The notes under the pieces are model-generated. The model was not told the DNA's origin. It was given only the letters and a program-made list of their open reading frames with translations, and searched no databases. From contig NVWA01000003.1 in NCBI GenBank assembly GCA_002746535.1, positions 124,001-188,000 of the forward strand: a DNA stretch of 64,000 nt, written 5' to 3'. Below are positions 24,320 through 33,722 of the stretch, one piece after another. Numbering within the stretch: the stretch's first letter is position 1; the number at the start of each line of letters is the position of its first letter. This stretch comes from Planctomycetota bacterium (GTDB lineage: Bacteria; Planctomycetota; GCA-2746535). The translations under genes and the position numbers were made by a program.

Positions 24320-25150
24320 ATGAATTTATCAAAAGAAGAATTGCAATTTCTATTTGATTTAATTTTCAAGAAGTCTGCAATTGTCTTAAATGAAAGAAAA
24401 GATTATTTAATTTATAATCGATTGACCCCACTTTTGAAACTGAATAATATTTCAACCCTGTCAGATCTAACAGATGAATTAAAAAGAGATAATCAGGATT
24501 TAGCATCACAGGTTGTTGATGCTTTAACAACAAATGAGACTTTATTTTTTAGAGATTTAAGACCATTTGATATGTTAAAGGATCACATAATCCCATCTAT
24601 TTTAGAAAATAATATAAAAACTAAAAATATTAATATATGGTCCTCAGCTTGTTCAACCGGTCAAGAGCCCTACAGCATTAAAATGATGCTGCTTGAGAAT
24701 TTTCCACAATTAAGTGATTGGAAAATAAATATTTTTGCGACAGATATTTCTGATATCGTCTTAGATCAAGCGAGGGAGGGTGTCTACAGCCAAGCTGAAG
24801 TCAATAGGGGATTGCCTATTAAAATGTTGGTGAAATATTTTGAAAATAAAGATGGAAAATGGTTTGTGAAAGATTTATTGAAAGAGAATATTAATTTTAA
24901 AAATTTAAACTTTGTTGATAAGTGGCCTGAAATACCTCCTATGGATATTATTCTTGTAAGAAATGTTTTAATTTATTTTAACCGCGAGAGGAAGCAAGAT
25001 ATCTTAAAACGACTTTGTAATCAGCTTTCTAATAATGGGAAAATTATTTTAGGTTCTTCTGAAACCATCATTGGTCTTGATATTCCATTAGAATGTGAAA
25101 TTTTTGAAAAGTCATGTTTTTATAAATTAAAAGAAGACTTTTCTAAATGA
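24320..25150 (+). CDS. cheR: Chemotaxis protein methyltransferase CheR
   Basis: CheR methylates receptor glutamates using S-adenosylmethionine. The N-terminal helical domain contains RLTPLLKLNNIS and VVDALTTNETLFFRDLRPFD, the typical T-x-N-E-T-x-F-F-R segment. The Rossmann part has NIWSSACSTGQEPYSIKMML (SAM binding), FATDISDIVLDQAREGVYS and ILVRNVLIYFNRERK. The 276-residue length is normal, and there is no TPR extension. It starts nine bases after cheB and overlaps the next gene by four bases (ATGA). Confidence 0.92.
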   Translation: MNLSKEELQFLFDLIFKKSAIVLNERKDYLIYNRLTPLLKLNNISTLSDLTDELKRDNQDLASQVVDALTTNETLFFRDLRPFDMLKDHIIPSILENNIKTKNINIWSSACSTGQEPYSIKMMLLENFPQLSDWKINIFATDISDIVLDQAREGVYSQAEVNRGLPIKMLVKYFENKDGKWFVKDLLKENINFKNLNFVDKWPEIPPMDIILVRNVLIYFNRERKQDILKRLCNQLSNNGKIILGSSETIIGLDIPLECEIFEKSCFYKLKEDFSK

Positions 25151-26721
25151 TGAAAACCATAAAAACATACGTTTTTAAAGATAATAGTGATTTCGATTTG
25201 ATAAAAGAGCAAATGGAAGAAGCTAATTTCATTTGTATTATGAAAAAGATACATCATTTTGAATTGGAGTCAATCTCAGATGCTGATTTAATTTTATTTG
25301 ATATTTCTGCTTTTGAAAATGAAGAAGTTATTGCCATAAAGTCATATGCCTTGGGTCTTTACCATGTGCCTGTTTTATATTATTCCAATAATAATAATGT
25401 TGATGGTATACCTGATTCAATTAAATCGTGGGAAATAATATTAGAATCGTTTAGTAAACATGATCTGGTGGTCACAATTGATTTAGCAACTTATAAAATG
25501 GAACTTGAAACAGAATTGATAGATCATAGTAAGGAGATGGAAGAAACAAAACTCGAAAGGGAATATCAAGCCTCTAAGTTGGCATTGCAAGCTGAAGAAA
25601 TGGCAATTTTAAAAAATGAAGCTCAACAGGCATTACAAGTTAAAAATAAGTTTTTAAAAAGTATTATGTTTCAATTGGCGGAAGGGATGAACGGTATCCT
25701 CGGGGTTACACAAGTAATTGATACTGCTAAACTAAGTGATGATGATCAAGAGTTAATTACATCAGTGTCATATTCAGTGGAAGTTCTATTTAATCATATT
25801 CAAAATATTTTAAATCTGACATATTGTGAAAATAATGATTTTAGAGCTGATAACAAAGAATTTGAAATAGTTTCTTATTTTGAACAAACAAAAAAAATAT
25901 TTAAAAATGAAATTAATAATAAAAAAATTAAATTTCTGATTGATCATTCAGCGATGTCTGGGAAATGGCTTGGGCATGAAGAAGTCTTTCAAAGGGTTGT
26001 TTTTAATTTGATGGAAAATGCGATTAATAACTCTGAAAATAGTATTGTTGAAACTAAGATTTTTGTAGAAGAAAAAGAGGGAAAATATTTCCTAAAGCTT
26101 GAGTTTATAAGTCAGATTGATGCGGATGATCAACATGTAAAAAAGGCCTTTGACAACTCAAATTCTACGGAAATTTCCTTTGAGAGTCTTGAGGTAAACG
26201 GATCTGGTATTTATACAACAATTAAAATACTTGAAGCCATTGGAGGGAAACTAATTTATAAGATTGAAGACAATGTTTTAACAATCGAGGCCTTTTTACC
26301 CATAGATCCGGTGCATAGAAATAAAAAGGTGGGAGGAAAAGCTAAGGGTGAAGAAATAAGAATATTATTGGTTGAAGATAACCCTTTATTTAGAAAAATT
26401 GGTACCAAGATCTTAGAATCAATGGATTATCAAATTGACTTAGCTTCCAATGGTCAAGAGGCTCTAATAATCTTGAATAAAACTAAGTATGATGTCATTT
26501 TTATGGATTGTCAAATGCCATTGGTGAATGGTTATGAAGCAGCTAGAAAAATTTGTTCTGGAGATGCGGGTGAGTTAAATAAAGAAACGCCTATTATTGC
26601 ATTAACGGCAGCTGTTTTAAATGAAGATAGAAAAAAATGTCTTGAGGCAGGTATGTGTGATTATTTAGGCAAACCAATTAAAAAGGATGCCGTAAAAGTT
26701 ATTATTGAAAAATGGGTTTAA
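25147..26721 (+). CDS. Kinase-dead hybrid histidine-kinase-like protein with intact C-terminal receiver
   Basis: The layout is that of a hybrid kinase: an N-terminal receiver-like domain without conserved acids (about 1-110), a coiled coil (115-165), a HisKA-like helix pair, a GHKL-like domain (about 230-390) and a receiver (about 400-520). In the HisKA segment FLKSIMFQLAEGMNGILG, Phe175 stands where SHE-x-R-T-P has its His, and the next Glu is Gln. The N box is recognisable (NLMENAINNSEN), the G1 DxGxG is missing (LEFISQIDADD), and G2 is partial (GSGIYTTI). The receiver is complete: LLVEDNPLF, FMDCQMPLVNG, ALTAA, GKPIKKD. It is translationally coupled to cheR, and may serve as a phosphate sink or array scaffold. 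Confidence 0.82.
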   Translation: MMKTIKTYVFKDNSDFDLIKEQMEEANFICIMKKIHHFELESISDADLILFDISAFENEEVIAIKSYALGLYHVPVLYYSNNNNVDGIPDSIKSWEIILESFSKHDLVVTIDLATYKMELETELIDHSKEMEETKLEREYQASKLALQAEEMAILKNEAQQALQVKNKFLKSIMFQLAEGMNGILGVTQVIDTAKLSDDDQELITSVSYSVEVLFNHIQNILNLTYCENNDFRADNKEFEIVSYFEQTKKIFKNEINNKKIKFLIDHSAMSGKWLGHEEVFQRVVFNLMENAINNSENSIVETKIFVEEKEGKYFLKLEFISQIDADDQHVKKAFDNSNSTEISFESLEVNGSGIYTTIKILEAIGGKLIYKIEDNVLTIEAFLPIDPVHRNKKVGGKAKGEEIRILLVEDNPLFRKIGTKILESMDYQIDLASNGQEALIILNKTKYDVIFMDCQMPLVNGYEAARKICSGDAGELNKETPIIALTAAVLNEDRKKCLEAGMCDYLGKPIKKDAVKVIIEKWV

Positions 26722-26736
26722 TTTCAGTAACTAATT

Positions 26737-28311
26737 TTAATTTTTATTAATTTCCTGCAGCGTTGACCTTATAGAACCCTTCGATTTTAGCATAGACTTA
26801 ACTAGACTTTCAAGATTTTCTCCCGTGTTGCCATCTTCGAAAAGGTTTCTACCCATGATACCTTCATGGGAAATAATTTCTTTTATTTTGTCTGATGTCT
26901 CTTCTTTACCGATGCAAACTGAATTGCCGGCTTCTTTTAATAAATTTAAAAAAGGATCATCACCAAGTTCGTATTCATTTCCATCGTCATCAATCCCTAC
27001 TGTGTATCTTATAAAAGCAGCCACAGGAAGTAATAACTTTATTAAATCACTGTCGTCGGCACCTTTTTCTTTTGCTTCAAAATAAGTTTCTAGGAATCTA
27101 GGATGCATTTTAGCTGATCCACCGAAAGCGATTCGCATGGGGTCATCGGGAATATTTTCGTTAAATAATCTTTCAATAGTTTCTTCTGCAAACTTGGCAA
27201 CACTCATTTTATTTGGGTTTGGAATAGTATTTTGAACTATCACTATAATTGAATCAATCAGGCTTTTTAAATCAGTATCACTGATAGCTTTAAATATTCC
27301 ATAGTTGCCGCGATATCCTAATAATACTCCTAAATGTGCAATGACGGAGTGTGACATGTTTAATACCCGAAGTTTCATGTCTTCATATTTTTTTACTTCT
27401 TCATATGATTCTTCCATGATAACACCTTCGGCATTTTCAAAAGGAGGTCTGCCAGCTGGAAATTTATCTTCGACTACCCAATACCTTGCTTTTTCTGTTA
27501 CAACGACGGGAGAATCAATTTGGAGATCTTTTAATATTTCATTGGTATTGTCATCGGGGGCAACTGCAATTCGATCTATCATGCAATTGGGAAAACTTAT
27601 TTTAGTTGGATCACTTATATACTGATAAAACCCTTGAGGGGCATAACCTTTATCTTCCCATCCTTTGGCAATCGTTTTCATACAGGCAGCTGTGAAGTGA
27701 CCATTTGCAGAAAAATTTGTACAACTTACAAAAGCTAATTTTAAATTGGCGTGATATCTCTCTAGTGCAAAGAAAACCCATTTTGCAGGGTCAGTATCTA
27801 TTGTGCCGTTATTTATGTCATCCTTTAATTTTTCATCAATAATAACAGACTGTTCACTTTTACCATCCCACGTGACTCCGTAAACCATTTCAGGCGCATT
27901 GATGGTTGCAAATTGTATAGCCGGATCTCTTGCAAACTCTAACAGTGTTTGCCATGAATCTGATGTTTTATTGTTATCACAAAATATTGTTTCTTTCACC
28001 GCACCAACTATACGCTTTGTGATTTTCCCTTTTTCATTTTCAAAGATCAATTGAGTTATCAAGGAATCTGATTCAAAAAATGGTTGAGCGGAATTAAGAG
28101 AGTTTGTTTTTACGCCAAGCATTTGCCCACAGGAAGAGTCTTTGTTTAGTAGGTCTTGTAGAATATCGCCGGTGTGCCCAAAAGCCATACGGCCTGCCGA
28201 AAAGGCAATTGATTTTATAGGTGTAGTCTTACGATCGTACTTGGGAAGTTCGACGGATTTATTTTCCCAAAATTCTTTATTTTCTAATAAGGATTGATTC
28301 AGTTGGTTCAT
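26737..28311 (-). CDS. Mannitol dehydrogenase-family oxidoreductase, fructuronate/tagaturonate reductase-like
   Basis: The long-chain mannitol/uronate dehydrogenase family is shown by MKLRVLNMSHSVIAHLGVLL (the conserved K-x-R-x-L-N-x-x-H-S at about 315-330) and by RIAFGGSAKMHPRF. The latter resembles the S-x-K-x-P-R catalytic segment of UxuB-type enzymes. These enzymes reduce keto-sugar acids such as fructuronate with NAD(P)H. The usual N-terminal glycine-rich nucleotide motif is poorly conserved here (IAFSAGRMAFGHTGD), and at 524 residues the protein is slightly long, so the substrate is uncertain. It is the last of four closely spaced minus-strand genes that include a LarA-like enzyme and gnd, supporting sugar-acid metabolism. 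Confidence 0.75.
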   Translation of the reverse strand: MNQLNQSLLENKEFWENKSVELPKYDRKTTPIKSIAFSAGRMAFGHTGDILQDLLNKDSSCGQMLGVKTNSLNSAQPFFESDSLITQLIFENEKGKITKRIVGAVKETIFCDNNKTSDSWQTLLEFARDPAIQFATINAPEMVYGVTWDGKSEQSVIIDEKLKDDINNGTIDTDPAKWVFFALERYHANLKLAFVSCTNFSANGHFTAACMKTIAKGWEDKGYAPQGFYQYISDPTKISFPNCMIDRIAVAPDDNTNEILKDLQIDSPVVVTEKARYWVVEDKFPAGRPPFENAEGVIMEESYEEVKKYEDMKLRVLNMSHSVIAHLGVLLGYRGNYGIFKAISDTDLKSLIDSIIVIVQNTIPNPNKMSVAKFAEETIERLFNENIPDDPMRIAFGGSAKMHPRFLETYFEAKEKGADDSDLIKLLLPVAAFIRYTVGIDDDGNEYELGDDPFLNLLKEAGNSVCIGKEETSDKIKEIISHEGIMGRNLFEDGNTGENLESLVKSMLKSKGSIRSTLQEINKN

Positions 28312-28338
28312 GTTTTCTTTCTTTTGTATAATTTAATT

Positions 28339-29613
28339 TTAAAATTTTTCTTTTAAAGCCCATAAACCTAAAGCAGGGTTACTGATATAAAAGATTTCTT
28401 CGTCTTCTACAATATTGAAACCATCTTTCAACTCTTTAGGATTATATTTTTTTTGCGTTTCATTTAGATCGGCATACTGAAAATTAACACTTTCAATTTC
28501 TTCTTTTGTTAAATGACCAGGGCAGTAGGTAATGTTGAATCGATCTTCTGAGGAGCCATGAATTAAATGTGCTGCGGCAGAATAGTTATTTCTTAATTCA
28601 TCATTTTCATCACAAGCTTTGAGTGTTGAGGGAGTACCGAAATAACCATATTTACGAATTAACCGATCAATTTCTTTATCTTCACCAAATTCTTTTAAAC
28701 CTGGTGCCAGTATTATTAAATCACCTCCATCGGCCATGGCCATTCTCGTGCGGTATATGGCTTTATTGCCCAACCACGTTGATTTGAACTCTGAGGGGTC
28801 TAAATATACAACTACTTTATTGAAGGGTTTGTCGATCAAATCTAGGTTTGTTTTTACAGCTAATTTGCATGCTGTAGAAAAAGGTTCTTTGCCTTCACCA
28901 GCATACAAACCTCTTAATGTTAATTCCCCTTTTTCGTTTTTGTTCAAAACAGTTTGTATGTAAGTAATTGGGAATTGTTTTGCAAAGTGTTCTTCGGCGT
29001 AATCGAATATTTGTCTCACGGGTGAATTTTCTTTTCCCATGATTTGTTCCATACCATGGACGGCTCCAATAAAATGACTTTTGTTAATAATATCTTTACC
29101 TCCAATACCAACAAAAATATTTTTATTATGGTTGGCCATGCCTACAACTTCGTGAGGAACGACTTGGCCAATAGATATGATTAAATCATATTTTCCATGG
29201 ACCATAATTTTATTTAATTGCGCTTGAATGCTGTAGTTTAATTTCCCTTCAGTAATTTTATTTATAAATTCTGCAGGAATAACCCCAATATCCTCGATAT
29301 CATTTCGCCAATTGTGTTCTTTGAAATGAAGATGAGGAATACCAGGGAACATTTTGTCTAATTCTTGAGCAGACATTTTCACATGCGTACCTAATGCCGG
29401 CAAAATATCTATGGTAGAAATATCCTTTAACTGTTTGTATAAGGCGACGGTTATGTCTCCAGCTTTTGAATGGAATCTCGTGAAATCTGGAGGTATTATC
29501 AGAATTTTATTAAGCTTATTTTGATAGTTTTTAATGAATGATTGCATGTGACTGTCGAGTTCTTCACTCGAGATACTTGTTTCAGTTGAACCTTCATTAA
29601 TAAGTAGTGTCAT
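28339..29613 (-). CDS. LarA-superfamily nickel-pincer racemase/epimerase (DUF2088)
   Basis: LarA-type enzymes invert the alpha-hydroxy carbon of hydroxy acids with a nickel-pincer nucleotide. Seen here: IIPPDFTRFHSKAGD (Asp43/Arg46), LPALGTHVKMS (His77), QVVPHEVVGM (His154), NHNKNIFVG (Lys164) and KSHF (His180). The spacings His-10-Lys-16-His match those of the nickel-binding residues I recall for Lactobacillus LarA (His174, Lys184, His200), so cofactor binding is likely. The cofactor genes larB, larC and larE are not in this window. The superfamily is known to include a D-gluconate 2-epimerase. Placement between gnd and a uronate-reductase-like gene favours a sugar-acid substrate over lactate, as inference. 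Confidence 0.8.
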   Translation of the reverse strand: MTLLINEGSTETSISSEELDSHMQSFIKNYQNKLNKILIIPPDFTRFHSKAGDITVALYKQLKDISTIDILPALGTHVKMSAQELDKMFPGIPHLHFKEHNWRNDIEDIGVIPAEFINKITEGKLNYSIQAQLNKIMVHGKYDLIISIGQVVPHEVVGMANHNKNIFVGIGGKDIINKSHFIGAVHGMEQIMGKENSPVRQIFDYAEEHFAKQFPITYIQTVLNKNEKGELTLRGLYAGEGKEPFSTACKLAVKTNLDLIDKPFNKVVVYLDPSEFKSTWLGNKAIYRTRMAMADGGDLIILAPGLKEFGEDKEIDRLIRKYGYFGTPSTLKACDENDELRNNYSAAAHLIHGSSEDRFNITYCPGHLTKEEIESVNFQYADLNETQKKYNPKELKDGFNIVEDEEIFYISNPALGLWALKEKF

Positions 29614-29634
29614 TAAATATCCTTTAAACAGCTA

Positions 29635-31086
29635 TTAGGCATTATAGGTTGATGATGATGTAGAACCGCCATGTCCCGTCCAGTTGGTGTGAAAAAATTC
29701 ACCTCTTGGTTTATCAAGTCTTTCATAGGTATGTGCTCCAAAATAATCTCTTTGAGCTTGTAAAAGATTTGCTGGTAGTCTTGCAGTTCTATATCCATCA
29801 TAATAACATAGTGCTGTAGAAATAGCTGGAATGGCAATCCCATTGGTTAGTGCATATGCCGATACTTCTCTCCAACCATCTTGTGCTTTGTTAATTTGTT
29901 CTATAAAAAAGTCATCTAAAAGTAGATTTTTTAAAGAAGGGTTTTTATCAAAGGCATCTTTAATTTTACCTAAAAATTGCGATCGAATAATACAACCACC
30001 TCTCCACATATTGGCAATTCCGCCATAGTTTAAATCCCAACCATACTCTGCTCCTGCTGCAGCTAATAGTTCATAACCCTGAGCATACGAAATAATTTTT
30101 GAGGCATATAAAGCATTGTTAATTTTTTTAATAAATGCTGTTTTGTCACCAGAAAAAGTAGGTGTAGGTCCGCTTAATACTTTTGATGCGATAACTCGTT
30201 CTTCTTTAATAGATGATAAGCATCGTGCGAAAACTGATTCGCCAATTAAAGTAACAGGTACACCTAGATCAAGACTTACGATGCCGGTCCATTTTCCAGT
30301 TCCTTTTTGGCCTGCGGTATCTAAAATTTTATCAACTAACGGAGAGCCATCATCATCTTTGTATGCTAAAATATCACCAGTAATTTCAATCAAATAACTG
30401 TCTAGGTCACCTTTGTCCCATTCTTTAAGAACTTCAGACATTTCATCAGGAGACATACCTAAGCCAACTTTCATAAGTTGATAGGCTTCACATATTAATT
30501 GCATATCTCCATATTCGATACCATTATGTACCATTTTCACAAAATGTCCGGCACCATTTTGACCGACCCAATCACAACAAGGTTCGCCATTGTCGGCCTT
30601 TGCGCATATACTTTGAAATATTGGTTTTACATGTTCCCATGCTTCAGGAGCTCCTCCAGGCATAATTGATGGACCTTTTAATGCTCCTTCTTCTCCTCCA
30701 GAAACGCCGGCACCAACAAATAAAATCCCTTTTTCAGCCAATGAGCTGACACGTCGATTGGTATCAGGAAAGTGAGAGTTGCCACCATCAATAATGATGT
30801 CACCTTTTTCTAAGAATGGAACAATTTGATCAATGAATAGATCAACAACTTCACCCGCTTTGACCATTAACATTACTTTTCTAGGTTTTTCAAGTTTAGA
30901 GACCATCTCTTCGACTGAATGAGTTCCAATAATATTTTTACCTTTGGCTCTACCATTTACGAAGTCATCAACCTTTGAAGTTGTTCTATTAAAAACAGCA
31001 ACGGTGAAACCTTTGCTTTCCATATTCAAAACCAAATTTTCACCCATAACAGCTAAACCAATCAGGCCAATGTTTGCTTCACTCAT
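29635..31086 (-). CDS. gnd: 6-Phosphogluconate dehydrogenase, decarboxylating
   Basis: The enzyme oxidises 6-phosphogluconate to ribulose 5-phosphate with CO2 release in the oxidative pentose phosphate pathway. The N-terminal Rossmann motif IGLIGLAVMGENLVLNMESK, FNRTTSKVDDF, and the signature VGAGVSGGEEGALKGPSIMP are followed by the catalytic helix (NGAGHFVKMVHNGIEYGDMQ). The long all-helical C-terminal domain ends in a tail (GFLE-like GEFFHTNWTGHGG). The 483-residue length matches the long homodimeric class. GGAAA precedes the ATG. It is closely spaced with downstream larA-like and uxuB-like genes. Confidence 0.95.
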   Translation of the reverse strand: MSEANIGLIGLAVMGENLVLNMESKGFTVAVFNRTTSKVDDFVNGRAKGKNIIGTHSVEEMVSKLEKPRKVMLMVKAGEVVDLFIDQIVPFLEKGDIIIDGGNSHFPDTNRRVSSLAEKGILFVGAGVSGGEEGALKGPSIMPGGAPEAWEHVKPIFQSICAKADNGEPCCDWVGQNGAGHFVKMVHNGIEYGDMQLICEAYQLMKVGLGMSPDEMSEVLKEWDKGDLDSYLIEITGDILAYKDDDGSPLVDKILDTAGQKGTGKWTGIVSLDLGVPVTLIGESVFARCLSSIKEERVIASKVLSGPTPTFSGDKTAFIKKINNALYASKIISYAQGYELLAAAGAEYGWDLNYGGIANMWRGGCIIRSQFLGKIKDAFDKNPSLKNLLLDDFFIEQINKAQDGWREVSAYALTNGIAIPAISTALCYYDGYRTARLPANLLQAQRDYFGAHTYERLDKPRGEFFHTNWTGHGGSTSSSTYNA

Positions 31087-31123
31087 TTATTTTCCTTTAT
31101 TAACAATGATAATTAAATTATTT

Positions 31124-31750
31124 TTATCTTACGATACCGTCTCTTTTTGCTTTATCAAAAGCTTCTTGTGCTTCTTTCATACCTTCTTTTACACTTTTAT
31201 CAACACGTTTAAAATATTGATTTAAATCCTCTTTACTTAGCCATTCTCGGACGGGTTCACCATAGTCGGTAAAATTTCCTCTCCATATTTGAAAGGAATC
31301 ATCACGGCCTATTGGTTGACCTGTCTCTTCATCAAAGCTCATTTTTGAATCATCTAAAAGTAGGAGAATCATGGCATTGCCTGTCGAACCTGGTTTGACT
31401 GGATAAGCGCAGAGACCAACTCGAAATTTTGATTCTGAATCCTCATCTTCTTCTAGGGAAGAAAAATAATAGCCATTATAAGGGATAGGATCAGAGTGAC
31501 CATCCCAAGCGTTCGCAACGTCTTCATCAAGCATGCCAAGAAAGCGATTATCATCGCCAAATATCTCTTCGGAGGATGGGTATTGTCCAATTTCATTCAT
31601 AGCAACGCTTACTGCCATTTGCCATTGTTTTAATCCTGAAAGAGCATTGACCTCATTTGATTGCATCGTGACTCCCTTATATATGTGATTTCCAGTATAT
31701 AAAAAAGCTGATCCGCCAAGTAATAATATTATTATAAGACCTTTTGACAT
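31124..31750 (-). CDS. Membrane-anchored protein, possibly pseudopilin-related
   Basis: The N-terminus is one hydrophobic segment (GLIIILLLGGSAFLYTGNHI). The next stretch (ALSGLKQWQMAVSVAMNEIGQYPSSEE) resembles the helix and G-x-Y-P/S-S-x-E loop of GspG-type pseudopilins. The later NAWDGHSDPIPYNGYYF loosely matches their D-x-W-G-x-P-Y-x-Y part. A prepilin-peptidase site (G-F-T-L-x-E) is not evident, so a true pilin is doubtful. Residues 120-160 carry an acidic loop. It lies 37 bases upstream of gnd on the same strand and may be cotranscribed, with no obvious functional link. Confidence 0.5.
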   Translation of the reverse strand: MSKGLIIILLLGGSAFLYTGNHIYKGVTMQSNEVNALSGLKQWQMAVSVAMNEIGQYPSSEEIFGDDNRFLGMLDEDVANAWDGHSDPIPYNGYYFSSLEEDEDSESKFRVGLCAYPVKPGSTGNAMILLLLDDSKMSFDEETGQPIGRDDSFQIWRGNFTDYGEPVREWLSKEDLNQYFKRVDKSVKEGMKEAQEAFDKAKRDGIVR

Positions 31751-32163
31751 AGCAAATCCTCTACGATTAAAATAGAACTTTTATCATTATATAACGGCAT
31801 AAATATTGAGGTATAAATTAGATGATTTTTAATTTTTATCATAGGTCTTAAATCCCGAATTGGCTGGGCAATTTTATTGAATGTCGTATTGTTGGCAATT
31901 AGAAAAATGTCTTTCTTTAAATATAGAAAATGTTTTTGATTTAATATAATTTCGATAGTCGTTTTTCGTAAATTTGATTCCTTATTAAACTTTATGATAT
32001 GGTTTAATCCGACTTATTGCCCATCAGAAAACAATTTGCCGATTGTCTTTAAATATTTTTTATTCTTTCATATCTTGTGATACAAACTTTTTATTATTTA
32101 AAATAACAGTACCTTTATTAAGTATAAAAAGAACTCTCAATTACGACTCGATAGGAGTTATTC
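31751..32163. other. Divergent intergenic region
   Basis: No coding or RNA gene is supported in these 413 bases. It should contain divergent promoters for the minus-strand sugar-acid genes and the TPR gene. GGCAATT occurs twice in direct orientation, but I see no convincing operator. AGGAG at 32153-32157 serves the TPR gene. Confidence 0.45.
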
Positions 32164-33546
32164 ATGGCTACTTTTAAAACCATTTTAATCGTCATATGTA
32201 TGTGTCTAAATTTATCTCTTATGTCAGATGAAATTAAATTAAAAGATAATACTTTTTTCAAGGGCAAAATAAAAAAGGCAACGTCTGAAGGTATTTATTT
32301 TCAAGTAGAAGGGCTAGATAAAGTTATTTTAATAAAATGGAGCAAGATAGATAAAGATAGTGCTGAAATATTGAAAAAGAAATTAGATATTAAAAAAGAA
32401 GAGCCTAAATCTAAAGAAAAACCTGCTGTTGTTAAACCAGCAAAAAGGAAAATTAAAAAGAGTAAATTATTAAAGCCGGTTCCATTAGATGCTAGTGCTA
32501 AATATAAAATATCATTAGCTAGAGTTCATATTGATTTTAATAACTCAGAAGATGCCAAGCCATTATTAGAATCGGCAGAAAACACCGTTTCAAACCCTGA
32601 TGAAAAGCGTAATTTATATTCTACATTTGCTTATTATCATAAAAAAAATAAGCAACCAGGTAAAGCATCGGAGTATTTAATTAAGCGTTTAGAAATTGCT
32701 CATGATGAGAGGGATAAAGGGTACACGCTAAGAGAATTAATTCCTGAATTAATCAAAAGTGGTGATTATGATCTAGCTGAAAAACACTGCTTGGTTTATT
32801 TAGACATGTTTGAGGATGGGTATGATTTATCAAATGCCATAAATAACTTAGTAAAAATTCACGTTAAAAAAGGCGATATAGACGATTTTGAAAGAAAAAT
32901 TGAGGCGTTATTAAATAGTGATAAGAATAATTTTAAGAACTTATGTATTGTTCTGAAGATATATATGCGACGTGACAAGCCACAGTCTAAAAAGGCAATC
33001 TCAACATTAGAAACGTTAATTAGCATTAAAGAAAAGAACACATGGTATAAGAAAGTATTATCGGATTTATATTATCGCACTCAGGACTTTGAAAAAGCAA
33101 TTATTCTTACAGAAGAATTATTTAAATTGCAAGATCGTGATAAAAACCATTACATTAGACGACTGGTGGATTTATATAAAAAAATTGAGCAACCCGAAAC
33201 CGCTTTCGCTTGGTTGAATAAAATTGAAAACAAAGGTTCTCGTAATATTATTTATAAAGCTAATGTTTTGAAGGACATGAAGAAGAGAGATGAAGCTAGA
33301 AAATTAATTGAAGACGGCATTAATGACTCTGATAAATATAAAGATAAAGTGCAGCTTAAATTTCATTTAGCAGGTATTGAAAGAAATGAAAAAAATTATA
33401 ATAGTGCTTTAGATGTGTATAAAGGCATTATTAGCAACGATAAAAGCTCAAGTAAAAATAAGAATCATGCCAAAAAAGGTTTGTTTGATACTTTGAATCA
33501 AGCCGGTATGTTGGATAAAGTTCAAATCTCAATTGATGAGGATTAA
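32164..33546 (+). CDS. Exported TPR protein with small-barrel N-terminal domain
   Basis: A signal peptide (residues 1-20) is followed by a small beta unit (EIKLKDNTFFKGKIKKATSE) like those in the protein at 12937-13827. A lysine/proline-rich linker comes next (SKEKPAVVKPAKRKIKKSK). From about 110 the protein is a chain of helix pairs with TPR spacing (YKISLARVHIDFNNSEDAKP, GKASEYLIKRLEIAHDERDK, LYYRTQDFEKAIILTEELFK and others). TPR proteins organise complexes; here it would act in the periplasm or at the outer membrane. Partners are unknown. A strong terminator follows, so it seems monocistronic. Confidence 0.75.
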   Translation: MATFKTILIVICMCLNLSLMSDEIKLKDNTFFKGKIKKATSEGIYFQVEGLDKVILIKWSKIDKDSAEILKKKLDIKKEEPKSKEKPAVVKPAKRKIKKSKLLKPVPLDASAKYKISLARVHIDFNNSEDAKPLLESAENTVSNPDEKRNLYSTFAYYHKKNKQPGKASEYLIKRLEIAHDERDKGYTLRELIPELIKSGDYDLAEKHCLVYLDMFEDGYDLSNAINNLVKIHVKKGDIDDFERKIEALLNSDKNNFKNLCIVLKIYMRRDKPQSKKAISTLETLISIKEKNTWYKKVLSDLYYRTQDFEKAIILTEELFKLQDRDKNHYIRRLVDLYKKIEQPETAFAWLNKIENKGSRNIIYKANVLKDMKKRDEARKLIEDGINDSDKYKDKVQLKFHLAGIERNEKNYNSALDVYKGIISNDKSSSKNKNHAKKGLFDTLNQAGMLDKVQISIDED

Positions 33547-33553
33547 TTTATTT

Positions 33554-33580
33554 TCGTGAGTGCGTTCCATTCACTCACGA
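33554..33580. terminator. Terminator between the TPR gene and transketolase
   Basis: A perfect nine-base stem TCGTGAGTG/CACTCACGA with a nine-base loop, followed by a T-rich stretch, begins eight bases after the TPR stop codon. The preceding TTATTTT also gives a U-run on the other strand, so it may work for the convergent tkt gene. Confidence 0.65.
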
Positions 33581-33722
33581 TTTATTATTTGTATAAAATT
33601 TACGATTCTAATTATGAAGTTGGTGTAACATATAGCGAAGTTGGACGTGATCGAATATCACGTCCTGAAATTTATATGTGAGTTAGCTTCTAAACACACC
33701 GCGCAAAATTACTTATGTTTGT

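Noticed and set aside
31124-31750. Genuine type IV pilin or GspG
   Set aside because: The prepilin peptidase cleavage motif is not evident and no secretion genes are nearby; only a loose resemblance is reported.
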